Source: a virus
Reading direction: 5' to 3' (one strand)
Length of the DNA: 64,000 bases
Virus record (IMG/VR): IMGVR_UViG_3300021478_000016
Location: 78,433-142,432 of that record
Positions 41,636 through 48,970 of the stretch are shown piece after piece (within the stretch, counting starts at the first letter, position 1; each line of letters opens with the position of its first letter). The notes under the pieces are model-generated. The model was not told the DNA's origin. It searched no databases and worked only from the letters and a program-made list of their open reading frames with translations. The position numbers and the translations under genes are program-made.

Positions 41636-42186
41636 TGCCCGAATACAAGGAAGTCACGAGTACGATCAACGTGCCAAAGAACACCGGTGTGGAGGGTTTC
41701 ATCTCCACCATCCGGAAGATCTTGTCGGTGCCGCGCATCCAGACCATCGCCATCAACGCCCAGGGGCACATCAAGTACACGCATGTGGCGAGGGAGGGGG
41801 AAGAGGCGGGGGACCTGGAGGTCGACTTCTCGAGCATCCGTCCTTCGGGCATCGTCCGGAACGGTGAACTCGTCGAGCTCGAGGAGGACAAGAATCCAAC
41901 GCGTGCCGTCGCTCGGCTGTTCGAGCGCGCCTCCCAGGAGCATCTCTTCCCGGTGTCCTGGGTCTCGGGTCCCTCATCTACCTTCTGGCTCTGGCACGAG
42001 AGGGAGGGGCTCACCATGTCACCGTCCAGGGACCAGGCGTATGGCCTGCCGTTCCTCTACGATGACCACTTCCCGCCCTCTACCCTCGTGCTTTGCACGG
42101 GGTACACTCGTACCAGTGCAATGATCGACGTCAAGAAGAGCTTCAAGATGCTGATGCCCGAAGCTCACATGCTGTTGAAGGGGTAA
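41635..42186 (+). CDS. hypothetical protein (183 aa)
   Basis: The ATG shares a base with the preceding TGA. Alpha/beta pattern ('GVEGFISTIRKILSVPRIQT', 'IAINAQGHIKYTHVAREGEE'). The second half has 'FPVSWVSGPSSTFWLWHERE'. No family recognised; it reads like a complete soluble domain. Confidence 0.55.
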   Translation: MPEYKEVTSTINVPKNTGVEGFISTIRKILSVPRIQTIAINAQGHIKYTHVAREGEEAGDLEVDFSSIRPSGIVRNGELVELEEDKNPTRAVARLFERASQEHLFPVSWVSGPSSTFWLWHEREGLTMSPSRDQAYGLPFLYDDHFPPSTLVLCTGYTRTSAMIDVKKSFKMLMPEAHMLLKG

Positions 42187-42188
42187 CC

Positions 42189-42752
42189 ATGAACGAGCTC
42201 GCCAAGCTGATGATTCAATCCGGGGTGCTGAGCAAGGAGCAGGTCTCCGAGTTCCAGCGCTGGGGAATGCACAACCTGACGGAGGAGGCGAAGTTCGACC
42301 TCGACAAGACCCAGGATGCTCAGGCCTTCCTCAAGCAGATCGAGTTGGCTCTCCAGAAGGACGAGATGGTCCTTGTTCGTGAGACCGACTTCGATGCCCT
42401 GCGCAACTACCTCGCGCATCAGCACAAAGGGCAGCTCCATCTCTACACCGGCGACGTCAAGAACGACCCGATCGAGGTGACCTACAGCATCTCGAAGACC
42501 GGGGAGTACTTGCTCCCTTGGGGTGGCGAGAACATCGTGGAGCTGCTGGCCAACGGCAAGACGTACTTGGTCACGGACGACGACAAGGTCGAGTTCTTCT
42601 ACGAGATCCGCGAGCTCTTCTACGGGGACGTGAAGGCGTTCGTCGCCTGCCGTCCTCTCTCCTCTGTTCGGGAGCAGTCTCCTGACCCTCTTTCTCTCAC
42701 CCACGGTGCCCCCAATGGATCTGACTCCGATCAAGCAGGCCCTTCGGACTAA
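42189..42752 (+). CDS. hypothetical protein (187 aa)
   Basis: ATG 42189 follows AAGGGGTAACC. N-terminal helices ('LAKLMIQSGVLSKEQVSEFQ', 'AQAFLKQIELALQKDEMVLV') lead to a beta-rich part and a Ser/Pro/Asp tail that overlaps the next gene. No family recognised. Confidence 0.55.
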   Translation: MNELAKLMIQSGVLSKEQVSEFQRWGMHNLTEEAKFDLDKTQDAQAFLKQIELALQKDEMVLVRETDFDALRNYLAHQHKGQLHLYTGDVKNDPIEVTYSISKTGEYLLPWGGENIVELLANGKTYLVTDDDKVEFFYEIRELFYGDVKAFVACRPLSSVREQSPDPLSLTHGAPNGSDSDQAGPSD

Positions 42753-43182
42753 GGTCGGGTTCGAAGCACTCACCGCCAACGCGGGGGCGAGGCAGATTCG
42801 AATGACCGGCCGCATGCCGCAGACCCGAATAGGGGACTACCTCATCCTCGTGCATCACATCGAGGGGTGGTTGGAGCGCAAGAACCCAGGCTGGACGATG
42901 GACGCTTCGAAGCACTACTTCTGCCATCCCAAGACCAAGAAGGTGGTCTTTGAGTGGCGGTACCTCTTCGGGGCCGAGGATATCGTGAAGCATCTGCACG
43001 ACATCCAGAGCGCCATCCTCTCTGTGCCCGGTAGTTCTCGCAACGAGGTGATGGAGGTCCCGCTGGTCGGTGCGAGCCCAGACCGCAACGCGCACGTTCG
43101 AGGCAAGGGTGTTGGTCTCACGGACCGTACGCCCACAGGCCCGCTGGCCCTGGGTATTCTCCAGACCCGGCAGGGAGGATGA
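42715..43182 (+). CDS. hypothetical protein (155 aa)
   Basis: ATG 42715 or GTG 42706 could start it; neither has a clear ribosome site, and coupling to the overlapping gene is likely. The protein is basic and folded ('YLILVHHIEGWLERKNPGW', 'KTKKVVFEWRYLFGAEDIVK'), with a Gly/Thr-rich tail. No family recognised. Confidence 0.5.
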   Translation: MDLTPIKQALRTKVGFEALTANAGARQIRMTGRMPQTRIGDYLILVHHIEGWLERKNPGWTMDASKHYFCHPKTKKVVFEWRYLFGAEDIVKHLHDIQSAILSVPGSSRNEVMEVPLVGASPDRNAHVRGKGVGLTDRTPTGPLALGILQTRQGG

Positions 43183-43185
43183 TCT

Positions 43186-43842
43186 ATGCCTACCCAAGAC
43201 GTAGCGTTCTCGCGAGAAGAGGTTCGCGGGGTCGAGCAGTTCTCCAAGGAAGAGCAGGAGGCCATCCGTCAGAGGATGTCGGCCATCGACCTGCTCATGA
43301 AGGACCAGGAGGGCAAGGGTAAGTACAAGATCGAGCTCTTCTTCACGTCGGCTCGCTCGCTGACCAAGCCCACGCCGGGGGTAATCTCCTTCTGGGAGAG
43401 CGGGTCTCGCCTTCACGGTGGTGGGGACGCCAAGATCTACATCTGCCCTGGCAAGATGCGTAAGATCAAGGACTGCGAGGCCTTCATCCCCGACTCTGGC
43501 AATGCTTCGGCCGTTCTCTTCTGTCCGAAGTGTGGTACGAGTTGGAAGGGTGACGATGTCATCGGAGAGCACATCGCGAGGTTGTCGATGAAGCAGTGGG
43601 CTGCCTTGCTCGTGCACTACTTCACGCGGATGGAGCTCAACGCGGACATCTACGTGAAGCACTCGAAGGACGATATCCGTACGGTGGCCATGCTCGAGAC
43701 GGCCAAGAGCAAGGGTGGGGAGGCTCTGAACAAGGTCCGCAACAAGAGGGCCGTGGTCATCTACCCTCTCAAGAACATCATCAAGGACACTGCGGCGGGG
43801 TCAGATCTGTACTCCCGCTTCACAGCGTTGCTGACCGCATGA
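43186..43842 (+). CDS. hypothetical zinc-binding protein (218 aa)
   Basis: It starts after GGAGGATGATCT. Helical N-terminus ('FSKEEQEAIRQRMSAIDLLM'), then 'IYICPGKMRKIKDCEAFIPD' and 'LFCPKCGTSWKGDDVIGEH', which give four cysteines for a zinc site, and a basic helical end. It could be a nucleic-acid-binding protein. No family recognised. Confidence 0.55.
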   Translation: MPTQDVAFSREEVRGVEQFSKEEQEAIRQRMSAIDLLMKDQEGKGKYKIELFFTSARSLTKPTPGVISFWESGSRLHGGGDAKIYICPGKMRKIKDCEAFIPDSGNASAVLFCPKCGTSWKGDDVIGEHIARLSMKQWAALLVHYFTRMELNADIYVKHSKDDIRTVAMLETAKSKGGEALNKVRNKRAVVIYPLKNIIKDTAAGSDLYSRFTALLTA

Positions 43843-44300
43843 GTTCCCAGTTCCACAACCCGACCTTCATCCGACACGCCCACCGGCGTGCGGTTCTCCA
43901 GTTCCTTCAACGGATGCTCAAGGAGAATCACCTCCAGATAGACTCTGCCCCCAGAGAAGCGATCATCTGTGAGGACGTGCTCTACGCGGACCGTATTGTG
44001 TCTCAGGACGCGCTCATCGAGGTGCTCGATGGGCTCGAGCAGCTCGAGAACATGGAGACCCTGGGCATGAACGAGTTCGAGCTCAAGAGGAGAGGCACAG
44101 CCTCCCTCCGTCTCCCCCCGCCTCCTAAGGAGAACGCTTCCGATGTCATCGACGAACAGCCGAAAGAGCAGACAGGCACTGGCCAAGGACCTCAGCAAGC
44201 AGGCGGTCCCGAAGATCGGCAAGGAGGAACCCCCGCAACCCCCGGAAAACCTGGAGACCAGGGTGGCTCTCCTGGAACGCCGCCTTCAAGAGCTGGCTGA
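43839..44300 (+). CDS. hypothetical protein (153 aa)
   Basis: It is ATGA-coupled. Residues 1-85 are helical and folded ('HAHRRAVLQFLQRMLKENHL', 'VSQDALIEVLDGLEQLENME'); the rest is Pro/Gly/Gln-rich and overlaps the next gene by 158 nt. The overlap makes the C-terminal tail doubtful. Confidence 0.5.
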   Translation: MSSQFHNPTFIRHAHRRAVLQFLQRMLKENHLQIDSAPREAIICEDVLYADRIVSQDALIEVLDGLEQLENMETLGMNEFELKRRGTASLRLPPPPKENASDVIDEQPKEQTGTGQGPQQAGGPEDRQGGTPATPGKPGDQGGSPGTPPSRAG

Positions 44301-44616
44301 TGCCTCACAGCAGAACACGACCGTCTTCCTGAGCGGCTTCGAGTCTGTCGACAAGCGCATGTACACGCTCATGCGCATCGTCTCCGAGATGTACTTCCGT
44401 CCCGGGACGATCCACCTCAAGACCGAACGCGAAGTCCTGCGAGACGAAGAGACCGGTGAGCCGTACGTCCACGGCGGTCTGAATGTCGACTGGATGGCGT
44501 ACTTCGGGGAGTTCCATGCCATGATGGCGCTCGTGGCGTTGGTCGAGTCCGTGCAGGCGCAGCCGGCAGAAGAAGTCCCGGACAACGTCATCGAGTTTGG
44601 AGGCAAGGACGCATGA
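44143..44616 (+). CDS. hypothetical coiled-coil protein (157 aa)
   Basis: ATG 44143 has AAGGAGAA 9 nt upstream. Basic start, then a coiled coil ('LETRVALLERRLQELADASQ') and an alpha/beta end. The long overlap with the previous gene (158 nt) is unusual but both readings look protein-like. It is ATGA-coupled to the next. Confidence 0.5.
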   Translation: MSSTNSRKSRQALAKDLSKQAVPKIGKEEPPQPPENLETRVALLERRLQELADASQQNTTVFLSGFESVDKRMYTLMRIVSEMYFRPGTIHLKTEREVLRDEETGEPYVHGGLNVDWMAYFGEFHAMMALVALVESVQAQPAEEVPDNVIEFGGKDA

Positions 44617-44813
44617 ACCAGAACTTCGAGTCCGACACCAAGACCAGCTACGTCCTGAGCGGCTGGTCCAGCAAGGACGTGCCTACGGAGATCACTGTAA
44701 CGGGAGAGCACATCCCAGCCCTGGTGCCTCTGCCCGGTAGTGCGAGGGTTCGTGAGTGGTGCCAGGCGGGCAAGAAGGTACGTGTTACCTTCGAGATCGT
44801 AGAGGAACCATGA
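44613..44813 (+). CDS. hypothetical small protein (66 aa)
   Basis: ATGA-coupled on both sides. A beta-rich short protein ('VPTEITVTGEHIPALVPLPG', 'KKVRVTFEIVEEP'), suggesting a small beta barrel. No family recognised. Confidence 0.5.
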   Translation: MNQNFESDTKTSYVLSGWSSKDVPTEITVTGEHIPALVPLPGSARVREWCQAGKKVRVTFEIVEEP

Positions 44814-45025
44814 GCAAGGCCATCAACCGCACCGACCACCTGAGTAACATTCGCCAGATCCCCGGCACGAACGTAGGCACCGTCTACGATCAGAACGGCA
44901 AAGGTGTTCGGCAGATAGCCTGCCCGAAGTGCAAGGGCAACACCATCAGCCCTTCGAAGAACGGCCAGGGCAAGACCGTGTACATCTGCGCATGCGGCGC
45001 CCAGTTCACGTCCAACCGGATGTGA
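44810..45025 (+). CDS. zinc-ribbon protein (71 aa)
   Basis: ATG 44810 overlaps the preceding stop. 'IACPKCKGNTISPSKNGQG' and 'VYICACGAQFTS' form a CxxC...CxC zinc ribbon, like those of transcription factor S or small phage nucleic-acid-binding proteins. It is the last gene of the plus-strand run and is followed by a strong terminator. Confidence 0.6.
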   Translation: MSKAINRTDHLSNIRQIPGTNVGTVYDQNGKGVRQIACPKCKGNTISPSKNGQGKTVYICACGAQFTSNRM

Positions 45026-45031
45026 TCATGG

Positions 45032-45074
45032 GGCTAAAAAGAAGAGGGCCTTGCGGCTCCTCTTCTTTTTAGCC
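45032..45074. terminator. bidirectional terminator between convergent operons
   Basis: A 16-bp perfect stem (45032-45047 with 45059-45074) carries a T5 run on the plus strand and the same on the minus strand, with a short GCC/GGC extension and TTGC loop. It ends both the plus run and the minus cassette. It shares GGCTAAAA with four other terminators nearby. Confidence 0.85.
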
Positions 45075-45075
45075 A

Positions 45076-45342
45076 TCAGCAGAACGGCAGGAAGATCTTC
45101 TCCCAGACCGAGCGAATGGCTTTGCCGGTGTCGGTCCCCTCGACTTCACGTCTGAGGAGGGTGATGACGTCTCCGGTCTCTAGATGCATGTCGACTCGAC
45201 AGAATGACTGACCGCCTTCGGTCCAGCAGTCGATGTCGATCGTCCCTGCCTCAATGCCGCGCGAGTAGTAGTTCAGGAGCTCCTTCTTCAGGTTCTCCGG
45301 CGTGCGTAGATTCTCTCTCTGCTGTGCAATGGTGGCGGCCAT
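45076..45342 (-). CDS. hypothetical protein (88 aa)
   Basis: TGATG-coupled to the upstream gene. A helical start ('RENLRTPENLKKELLNYYSR'), then strands 'GTIDIDCWTEGGQSFCRVDM' and a helix. Two cysteines may pair. It resembles the 115-residue protein at 46865 in its overall order and in ending 'IRSVWEKIFLPF' against 'IRSLWRMIFEYE', so the two may be distant paralogues. Confidence 0.55.
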   Translation of the reverse strand: MAATIAQQRENLRTPENLKKELLNYYSRGIEAGTIDIDCWTEGGQSFCRVDMHLETGDVITLLRREVEGTDTGKAIRSVWEKIFLPFC

Positions 45343-45671
45343 CAGTGCAACACCTCCGACTTGGGCATCTTGAGAGCCTCCAGGGCGTCATCGACGTCGA
45401 AGAGGCCGAGTGAAAGCAGGCCGCTGACGCGGTGGATGCAGCGGATGTTGGAGTCGGCGACGAGCAGAGTGGTGTTGGCGTTCTTCACCATCTCTTCGCT
45501 GCCGACCTGGAAACCGATCTCCCGAAGCTGGATGAGCATCTCTTTGGCCTGCTCGAGATGCTGGATGGCTTCGGTGAGCAGCCGTTGGTCGATGGCTGTG
45601 TTGGCCATCTTGCACTGCTCGAAGTACATCCTCAGTAAGTCTTGGACGACCTGGATCTTGGTGACGGACAT
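45342..45671 (-). CDS. hypothetical helical protein (109 aa)
   Basis: ATG 45671 follows GGAGGTAACCAACC and the GGAATAAG motif. Helical throughout ('VQDLLRMYFEQCKMANTAI', 'LTEAIQHLEQAKEMLIQLRE'), perhaps a helical bundle. It starts a two-gene unit with its own promoter motif. No family recognised. Confidence 0.6.
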   Translation of the reverse strand: MSVTKIQVVQDLLRMYFEQCKMANTAIDQRLLTEAIQHLEQAKEMLIQLREIGFQVGSEEMVKNANTTLLVADSNIRCIHRVSGLLSLGLFDVDDALEALKMPKSEVLH

Positions 45672-45691
45672 GGTTGGTTACCTCCGAACCT

Positions 45692-45699
45692 CTTATTCC
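45692..45699 (-). promoter_or_regulatory. GGNATAAGR phage promoter motif
   Basis: Minus strand GGAATAAG, then 6 nt, then GGAGG and ATG 45671. Preceded by GATCT. Confidence 0.6.
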
Positions 45700-45712
45700 A
45701 GATCGATGGCTA

Positions 45713-45736
45713 AAAAGAACTGAACCCAGCTCTTTT
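45713..45736 (-). terminator. minus-strand terminator
   Basis: AAAAGA-CTG pairs with CAG-TCTTTT across one mismatch and an AACC loop; on the minus strand it is followed by TTTTTAGCC. It lies just after the stop of the 45741 gene. Confidence 0.6.
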
Positions 45737-45740
45737 ACTT

Positions 45741-46217
45741 CTACTGCACCACTTCGATCAGCGAGTATCTGCCGTCGTGAAGGTAGACGGCTTGGGTGCC
45801 TGGCTTCAGGGGCAGACCGAACTCCCCAGACTGGCCTTCGAGTAGGGCTGCTGTGAGTCCTCCCACGCCTTCCTTCTTGGCGTTGATGAGGATGTACCCC
45901 TTGTTGAGCCACAGGTAGATGCGCAGATAGCCCAGGTCCTCATTGCGCAGAGCCAGATCGACGTCGTGCCTGCACGGGATGCCGTCCTGGGCGTGGTAGA
46001 CGCATGCGCACTTGGCCTTGGCGCAGATGCGATGCCTTTCTGCTTCGGGTAGGCTCGCAGTGAAGCTCACGAAAGCGCGGGTCACGAACTCTTCAGGGAG
46101 CTTCGCGAGTTCCGCAGCCTCCAGTGGGCCAACCTCTCGAAGGCGAGTCCAGCGACCACCATCGAACGGGTACGTGCCGTGGATCTTCACATCGGTCAGA
46201 GACATGGATCGGGTCAT
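45741..46217 (-). CDS. hypothetical Cys/His protein (158 aa)
   Basis: ATG 46217 follows GGAGGTAACC; the upstream in-frame extension crosses the promoter. 'RHRICAKAKCACVYHAQDG' then 'PCRHDVDLALRNEDLGYL' may bind metal. The C-terminus is beta-rich ('YILINAKKEGVGGLTAALLE', 'QAVYLHDGRYSLIEVVQ'). No family recognised. Confidence 0.55.
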   Translation of the reverse strand: MTRSMSLTDVKIHGTYPFDGGRWTRLREVGPLEAAELAKLPEEFVTRAFVSFTASLPEAERHRICAKAKCACVYHAQDGIPCRHDVDLALRNEDLGYLRIYLWLNKGYILINAKKEGVGGLTAALLEGQSGEFGLPLKPGTQAVYLHDGRYSLIEVVQ

Positions 46218-46233
46218 GGTTACCTCCAGATCC

Positions 46234-46241
46234 CTTATGCC
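46234..46241 (-). promoter_or_regulatory. GGNATAAGR phage promoter motif
   Basis: Minus strand GGCATAAG, then 6 nt to GGAGG and ATG 46217. Confidence 0.55.
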
Positions 46242-46254
46242 GTGCTCTTGGGCA

Positions 46255-46644
46255 CTATCGCCACATGACCAGTGAATTATCCTGCGGAACGATGCCAACG
46301 AATCTGAAACCTAGCTTCTTGTAGAGGTTCTGAGCCCGTAGGTTGTCCTTCTTGACCGTGAGGACTATGGGCAGCCAAGCAACTTCGAGTACGACCTCCA
46401 TGAGCTCTTGCCCGATGCCTTTGCCCTGATGGTCTGGGTGAACGGCGATACGAAGAACGTCCACCAGCTCCGGTCCCCAGGCCGTGATGATGTAACCCTT
46501 TTGATCGCAGACCTGTGCCATCCCAGCTTCGATGACCTGCTTCACGGCGTACTCGTTCACGCCGTACTCCTGGAAGAGCGAGAGCTCGAGCTCCGCGATG
46601 AAGTCGATGTCGTCCAAAGAGGCAAGTCGAATCACGTGAGCCAT
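46255..46644 (-). CDS. GNAT-family acetyltransferase
   Basis: A 129-residue protein starting after AGGAGGG. The acetyl-CoA-binding motif is 'LRIAVHPDHQGKGIGQELM' (about 65-83), and 'AQNLYKKLGFRFVGIVPQD' (103-121) is the usual GNAT end; 'IRLASLDDIDFIAELELS' is a typical first strand-helix. It may acetylate a small molecule or a protein N-terminus. It lacks the GGNATAAG motif seen before its neighbours. Confidence 0.8.
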   Translation of the reverse strand: MAHVIRLASLDDIDFIAELELSLFQEYGVNEYAVKQVIEAGMAQVCDQKGYIITAWGPELVDVLRIAVHPDHQGKGIGQELMEVVLEVAWLPIVLTVKKDNLRAQNLYKKLGFRFVGIVPQDNSLVMWR

Positions 46645-46658
46645 GGTACAACCCTCCT

Positions 46659-46868
46659 ATGCTGAGAGCGACGGCTGACAGTACGAACGGGCAGGAGTTG
46701 AAGAAGGAAGTCGAGGAAGCCATCGCCGAGTTCGGTGAGTGGTTCGAGAAGGACTTGAAGAACGAGCGCCTCTCGAATCCCGAACGAGCGATCCTCGACA
46801 CCTTCTGCTACTGGATGGTGGCGGTACGGGGCAAGAAAGAAGGGGACCCGAAGGTCCCCTCTCCCTAA
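46659..46868 (+). CDS. possible small protein (69 aa), opposite strand
   Basis: A plus-strand frame in the minus cassette, 14 nt from the divergent GNAT start. It is helical and looks protein-like ('ELKKEVEEAIAEFGEWFEK', 'LSNPERAILDTFCYWMVAV'). No ribosome site precedes ATG 46659; an internal TTG after GGAG is possible. Its 3' end overlaps the terminator and stop of the convergent gene. Confidence 0.45.
   Translation: MLRATADSTNGQELKKEVEEAIAEFGEWFEKDLKNERLSNPERAILDTFCYWMVAVRGKKEGDPKVPSP
46841..46860 (-). terminator. UUCG-tetraloop terminator on minus strand
   Basis: Perfect 8-bp stem. On the minus strand the loop reads TTCG closed by C-G (a very stable tetraloop) and is followed by TTCTTTCTT. 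It is a few bases after the stop of the 46865 gene. Confidence 0.65.
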
Positions 46869-47212
46869 CCGGGCTCGTACTCGAAGATCATCCGCCACAA
46901 GCTGCGGATGGCATCTTCTCGAGTCGCCCCATTCGCCTCCCGGAAGATGACCCTCCCCACCCGGTAGTGGTCACGCAGCCCCTTCAGCATGTCCACCAGC
47001 CGCCACTCGAGCTCACTCTTCGCCGGCTGGAACTCGGGGTCTTTCCGGTACTGGACCTCGAACCAGACGGCGATGTCGTACTCGTCATTGCCGGGGTGGA
47101 AGGTGAAGCCGTAGCTCGTGTTGTCTCCGAAGAGGGAGTAGAGCCTCTCCTCGATCTCCGTCAGCAGCACAGTCTCCGACCGGCTATCGGGCCGGTCAGT
47201 TGTAGTAGTCAT
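46865..47212 (-). CDS. hypothetical protein (115 aa)
   Basis: ATG 47212 follows GGAGGCAACCT and a GGAATAAG motif. Thr/Asp-rich start, then a helix, strands 'EYDIAVWFEVQYRKDPEFQP' and a helical end 'AIRSLWRMIFEYEPG'. Possible distant relative of the 45076 protein. Complete promoter-gene-terminator unit. No family recognised. Confidence 0.6.
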   Translation of the reverse strand: MTTTTDRPDSRSETVLLTEIEERLYSLFGDNTSYGFTFHPGNDEYDIAVWFEVQYRKDPEFQPAKSELEWRLVDMLKGLRDHYRVGRVIFREANGATREDAIRSLWRMIFEYEPG

Positions 47213-47229
47213 AGGTTGCCTCCGGATCT

Positions 47230-47237
47230 CTTATTCC
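47230..47237 (-). promoter_or_regulatory. GGNATAAGR phage promoter motif
   Basis: Minus strand GATCTGGAATAAG, then 6 nt to GGAGG. The preceding terminator's T-run and TAGCC adjoin it. Confidence 0.6.
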
Positions 47238-47252
47238 AGATCCAGGGCTAAA

Positions 47253-47278
47253 AGAGAGAGGCCTTGCGGCTTCTCTCT
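47253..47278 (-). terminator. minus-strand terminator of collagen-like gene
   Basis: An 11-bp stem with one G-T pair around a TTGC/GCAA loop, followed on the minus strand by TTTTAGCC. About 70 nt separate it from the gene's stop. Confidence 0.7.
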
Positions 47279-47347
47279 CCCCATCCGGAGATCGAGCAGG
47301 GAACTCGACCTCCGAACAGTTCCACCCGGTGCTGGGTGACGCCTCAC

Positions 47348-47929
47348 TCACTGACCCTTGAGGCACGTGGCGGTTGCGACGAGCCCCATTCCCTGGACCA
47401 GGAGCTGTGAGTCGATCAAACACTGGAACTCGTCCTGGGTGTTCGCGTTGTCGGTGTACGAGGGGGCTGCGACGTACTGGGAGTTGTTCCCAGTCACGAT
47501 GCAGTACCCGTGCAGCATGATGTCGTTGGCGTTGCAGAAGGCCACCGCCTTGCAGTCGATGCCCGTGGAGCACGCCTGCGGGTTGCCCGTCACAACGTAG
47601 CGGCCAGACTTCGTGAGTGGCGTACCAGCAGGTCCCTGAGGACCGGCAGGACCCTGCGGACCCTGGGGACCAGGAGGGCCCTGGAGCGATGCCGCGTCGA
47701 ACGTCTCCGTCGGGCCACCATCCGGCCCGATGATCTCGGTCACGCCCGGCTGCCCCTGAGGCCCCTGTGGACCTTGAGGACCGGTCGGACCTTGAGGTCC
47801 CTGCTCCCCCTGGGGTCCTGGGGGGCCGGCATCGCCCTGCTCACCTACGGTGCCAAAGGCCCCGCCACCGCAAGCCATCGTGGACATGGCCAGAAGTACA
47901 CTCAGAAACACATGGATCAGATTCTTCAT
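47348..47929 (-). CDS. collagen-like secreted lipoprotein
   Basis: ATG 47929 (GGAGGC upstream) gives 193 residues. Residues 1-19 are a signal peptide ('[19 protein letters not shown]') followed by Cys20, so lipid anchoring is likely although the lipobox is not canonical. Two collagen-type Gly-X-Y runs follow (about ten triplets at 32-62 and six at 84-102), rich in G-P-Q. The C-terminal 90 residues hold six cysteines (120, 126, 132, 143, 170, 189) and look globular. It should sit outside the inner membrane as a trimeric stalk with a head domain. Phages usually carry collagen repeats in tail fibres; a signal peptide plus anchor is unusual and points to host-surface change. Confidence 0.75.
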   Translation of the reverse strand: MKNLIHVFLSVLLAMSTMACGGGAFGTVGEQGDAGPPGPQGEQGPQGPTGPQGPQGPQGQPGVTEIIGPDGGPTETFDAASLQGPPGPQGPQGPAGPQGPAGTPLTKSGRYVVTGNPQACSTGIDCKAVAFCNANDIMLHGYCIVTGNNSQYVAAPSYTDNANTQDEFQCLIDSQLLVQGMGLVATATCLKGQ

Positions 47930-47948
47930 AGCTGTTGCCTCCATGAAC

Positions 47949-47956
47949 CTTATTCC
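47949..47956 (-). promoter_or_regulatory. GGNATAAGR phage promoter motif
   Basis: Minus strand GATCGGGAATAAG, then 6 nt to GGAGG, driving the collagen-like gene. Confidence 0.6.
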
Positions 47957-47988
47957 CGATCGCCCTGGGAAAGTGCTAGTAATGAGGC

Positions 47989-48342
47989 ATGAAGAAGACC
48001 GTTGTCGAGCTCGAGTGCTCCCGCTGCCACCGCAAGGAGTACGTCCCAGCCTCCGAGGCCACCCAAGAGACCTCTCCAGCCTTGGTCATCTTGCTGGACG
48101 GCAAAGAGGTGGCCAAGTTCGAGGACCTCTGCGCTCCGTGCAAGGAGGCTCTTGGCGGATACCTCGAGCAGATCTGCAAGCCGATGGAGAAGAAGTCTCC
48201 CAACCGCAAGAAGAAGGATGCTACCGAGCTCCTGGAAGCGATCGCCGATGCCAAGAGAGGCACGGGAACCCTTCACAACGGTGAGGGGGCTAAGGAGAAA
48301 GGGCCAAAGCCCCATCCCCCAGTCGTGACTCGGTCGCCCTAG
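47989..48342 (+). CDS. zinc-ribbon protein (117 aa), opposite strand
   Basis: A plus-strand gene inside the minus cassette. '[14 protein letters not shown]' (9-22) and '[13 protein letters not shown]' (45-57) give two CxxC pairs; a basic helical and Pro-rich tail follows. The ATG has only TGAGG upstream and a TAGTAAT box just before, similar in layout to the near-leaderless start at 32769. Its stop shares a CTAG with the convergent gene. Confidence 0.6.
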   Translation: MKKTVVELECSRCHRKEYVPASEATQETSPALVILLDGKEVAKFEDLCAPCKEALGGYLEQICKPMEKKSPNRKKKDATELLEAIADAKRGTGTLHNGEGAKEKGPKPHPPVVTRSP

Positions 48343-48803
48343 TTCAGCTCCTTGTCCTTCTTGGACAAGATCTTGGGTCTCAGGTCCATGTTGGTGTTGG
48401 CGATGAGCTGATCGAGTCTGTAGTCAGGGACACCGGCGATGCGTGCCAGCCGACGGACCTCTTCACGAGGCTTCCCACCAGCAATCCACTTGGTGAGCGT
48501 GCTGAAGAGAAGATGGTCGACGTCTGTCTGGAGAGCGTGGATGTTGCAGTGAAGGTTCTTCACGCTCTCGAGGTCTCCCTCGAGGATACGGACCTTCTGG
48601 TCCATGGCCGTCATGATGAGGCCTTCGAGGGCACGGGCGTTGTCGTTCGCGAGGTTGACGTACTGGTAGGTCTTGAAGGGGTCCGGTTCGGACAAGAGCA
48701 TCTCGTGAGTGACGGCCTGCATGTAGTGGATGGTGCTCCCGAGCAAGAACTCGAGAGCGTGTTGTACTGCGTACTGCTTGTCACCAAGCTGGATGTGACT
48801 CAT
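48339..48803 (-). CDS. hypothetical helical protein (154 aa)
   Basis: ATG 48803 follows GGAGGCACCCCC and a GGTATAAG motif. Helical with 'QYAVQHALEFLLGSTIHYM', 'YVNLANDNARALEGLIMTA' and 'TKWIAGGKPREEVRRLARIA'. It ends in a Lys/Glu-rich tail. No family recognised; size and helices suggest a soluble bundle. Confidence 0.6.
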   Translation of the reverse strand: MSHIQLGDKQYAVQHALEFLLGSTIHYMQAVTHEMLLSEPDPFKTYQYVNLANDNARALEGLIMTAMDQKVRILEGDLESVKNLHCNIHALQTDVDHLLFSTLTKWIAGGKPREEVRRLARIAGVPDYRLDQLIANTNMDLRPKILSKKDKELN

Positions 48804-48821
48804 GGGGGTGCCTCCGAGCCT

Positions 48822-48829
48822 CTTATACC
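48822..48829 (-). promoter_or_regulatory. GGNATAAGR phage promoter motif
   Basis: Minus strand GATCCGGTATAAG, then 6 nt to GGAGG and ATG 48803. Confidence 0.6.
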
Positions 48830-48834
48830 GGATC

Positions 48835-48970
48835 ACATAGATAAATGGGAGGCGGGCGACCTTTTGGAGGCAACCAGCGCGACTGCGGTTTGACCCTGCG
48901 CGCGAATTAGCACGGGTCGTCCACACTCCCAGTTCTCTTTTGCCTCTATTGATCTCCCTTTTGCAGGGCT
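48835..48970. other. non-coding stretch with degenerate module remnants
   Basis: About 135 nt without a convincing gene. On the minus strand it begins with a sequence like the module core (GGAGATCAATAGAGGC), and on the plus strand it holds GGAGGCAACC, the ribosome-site sequence of the neighbouring genes, without a following ATG. This looks like remains of a lost gene unit. I tried to fold it as a tRNA and could not. Confidence 0.35.

Noticed and set aside
47640-47830. Short repeats that could suggest a CRISPR or minisatellite
   Set aside because: They are the Gly-X-Y codons of the collagen-like protein; no spacers, no fixed repeat length.
48835-48970. Possible tRNA in the gap between modules
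   Set aside because: Some stems can be drawn, but D-arm and T-arm consensus bases and a seven-base acceptor with proper anticodon loop are not met on either strand.
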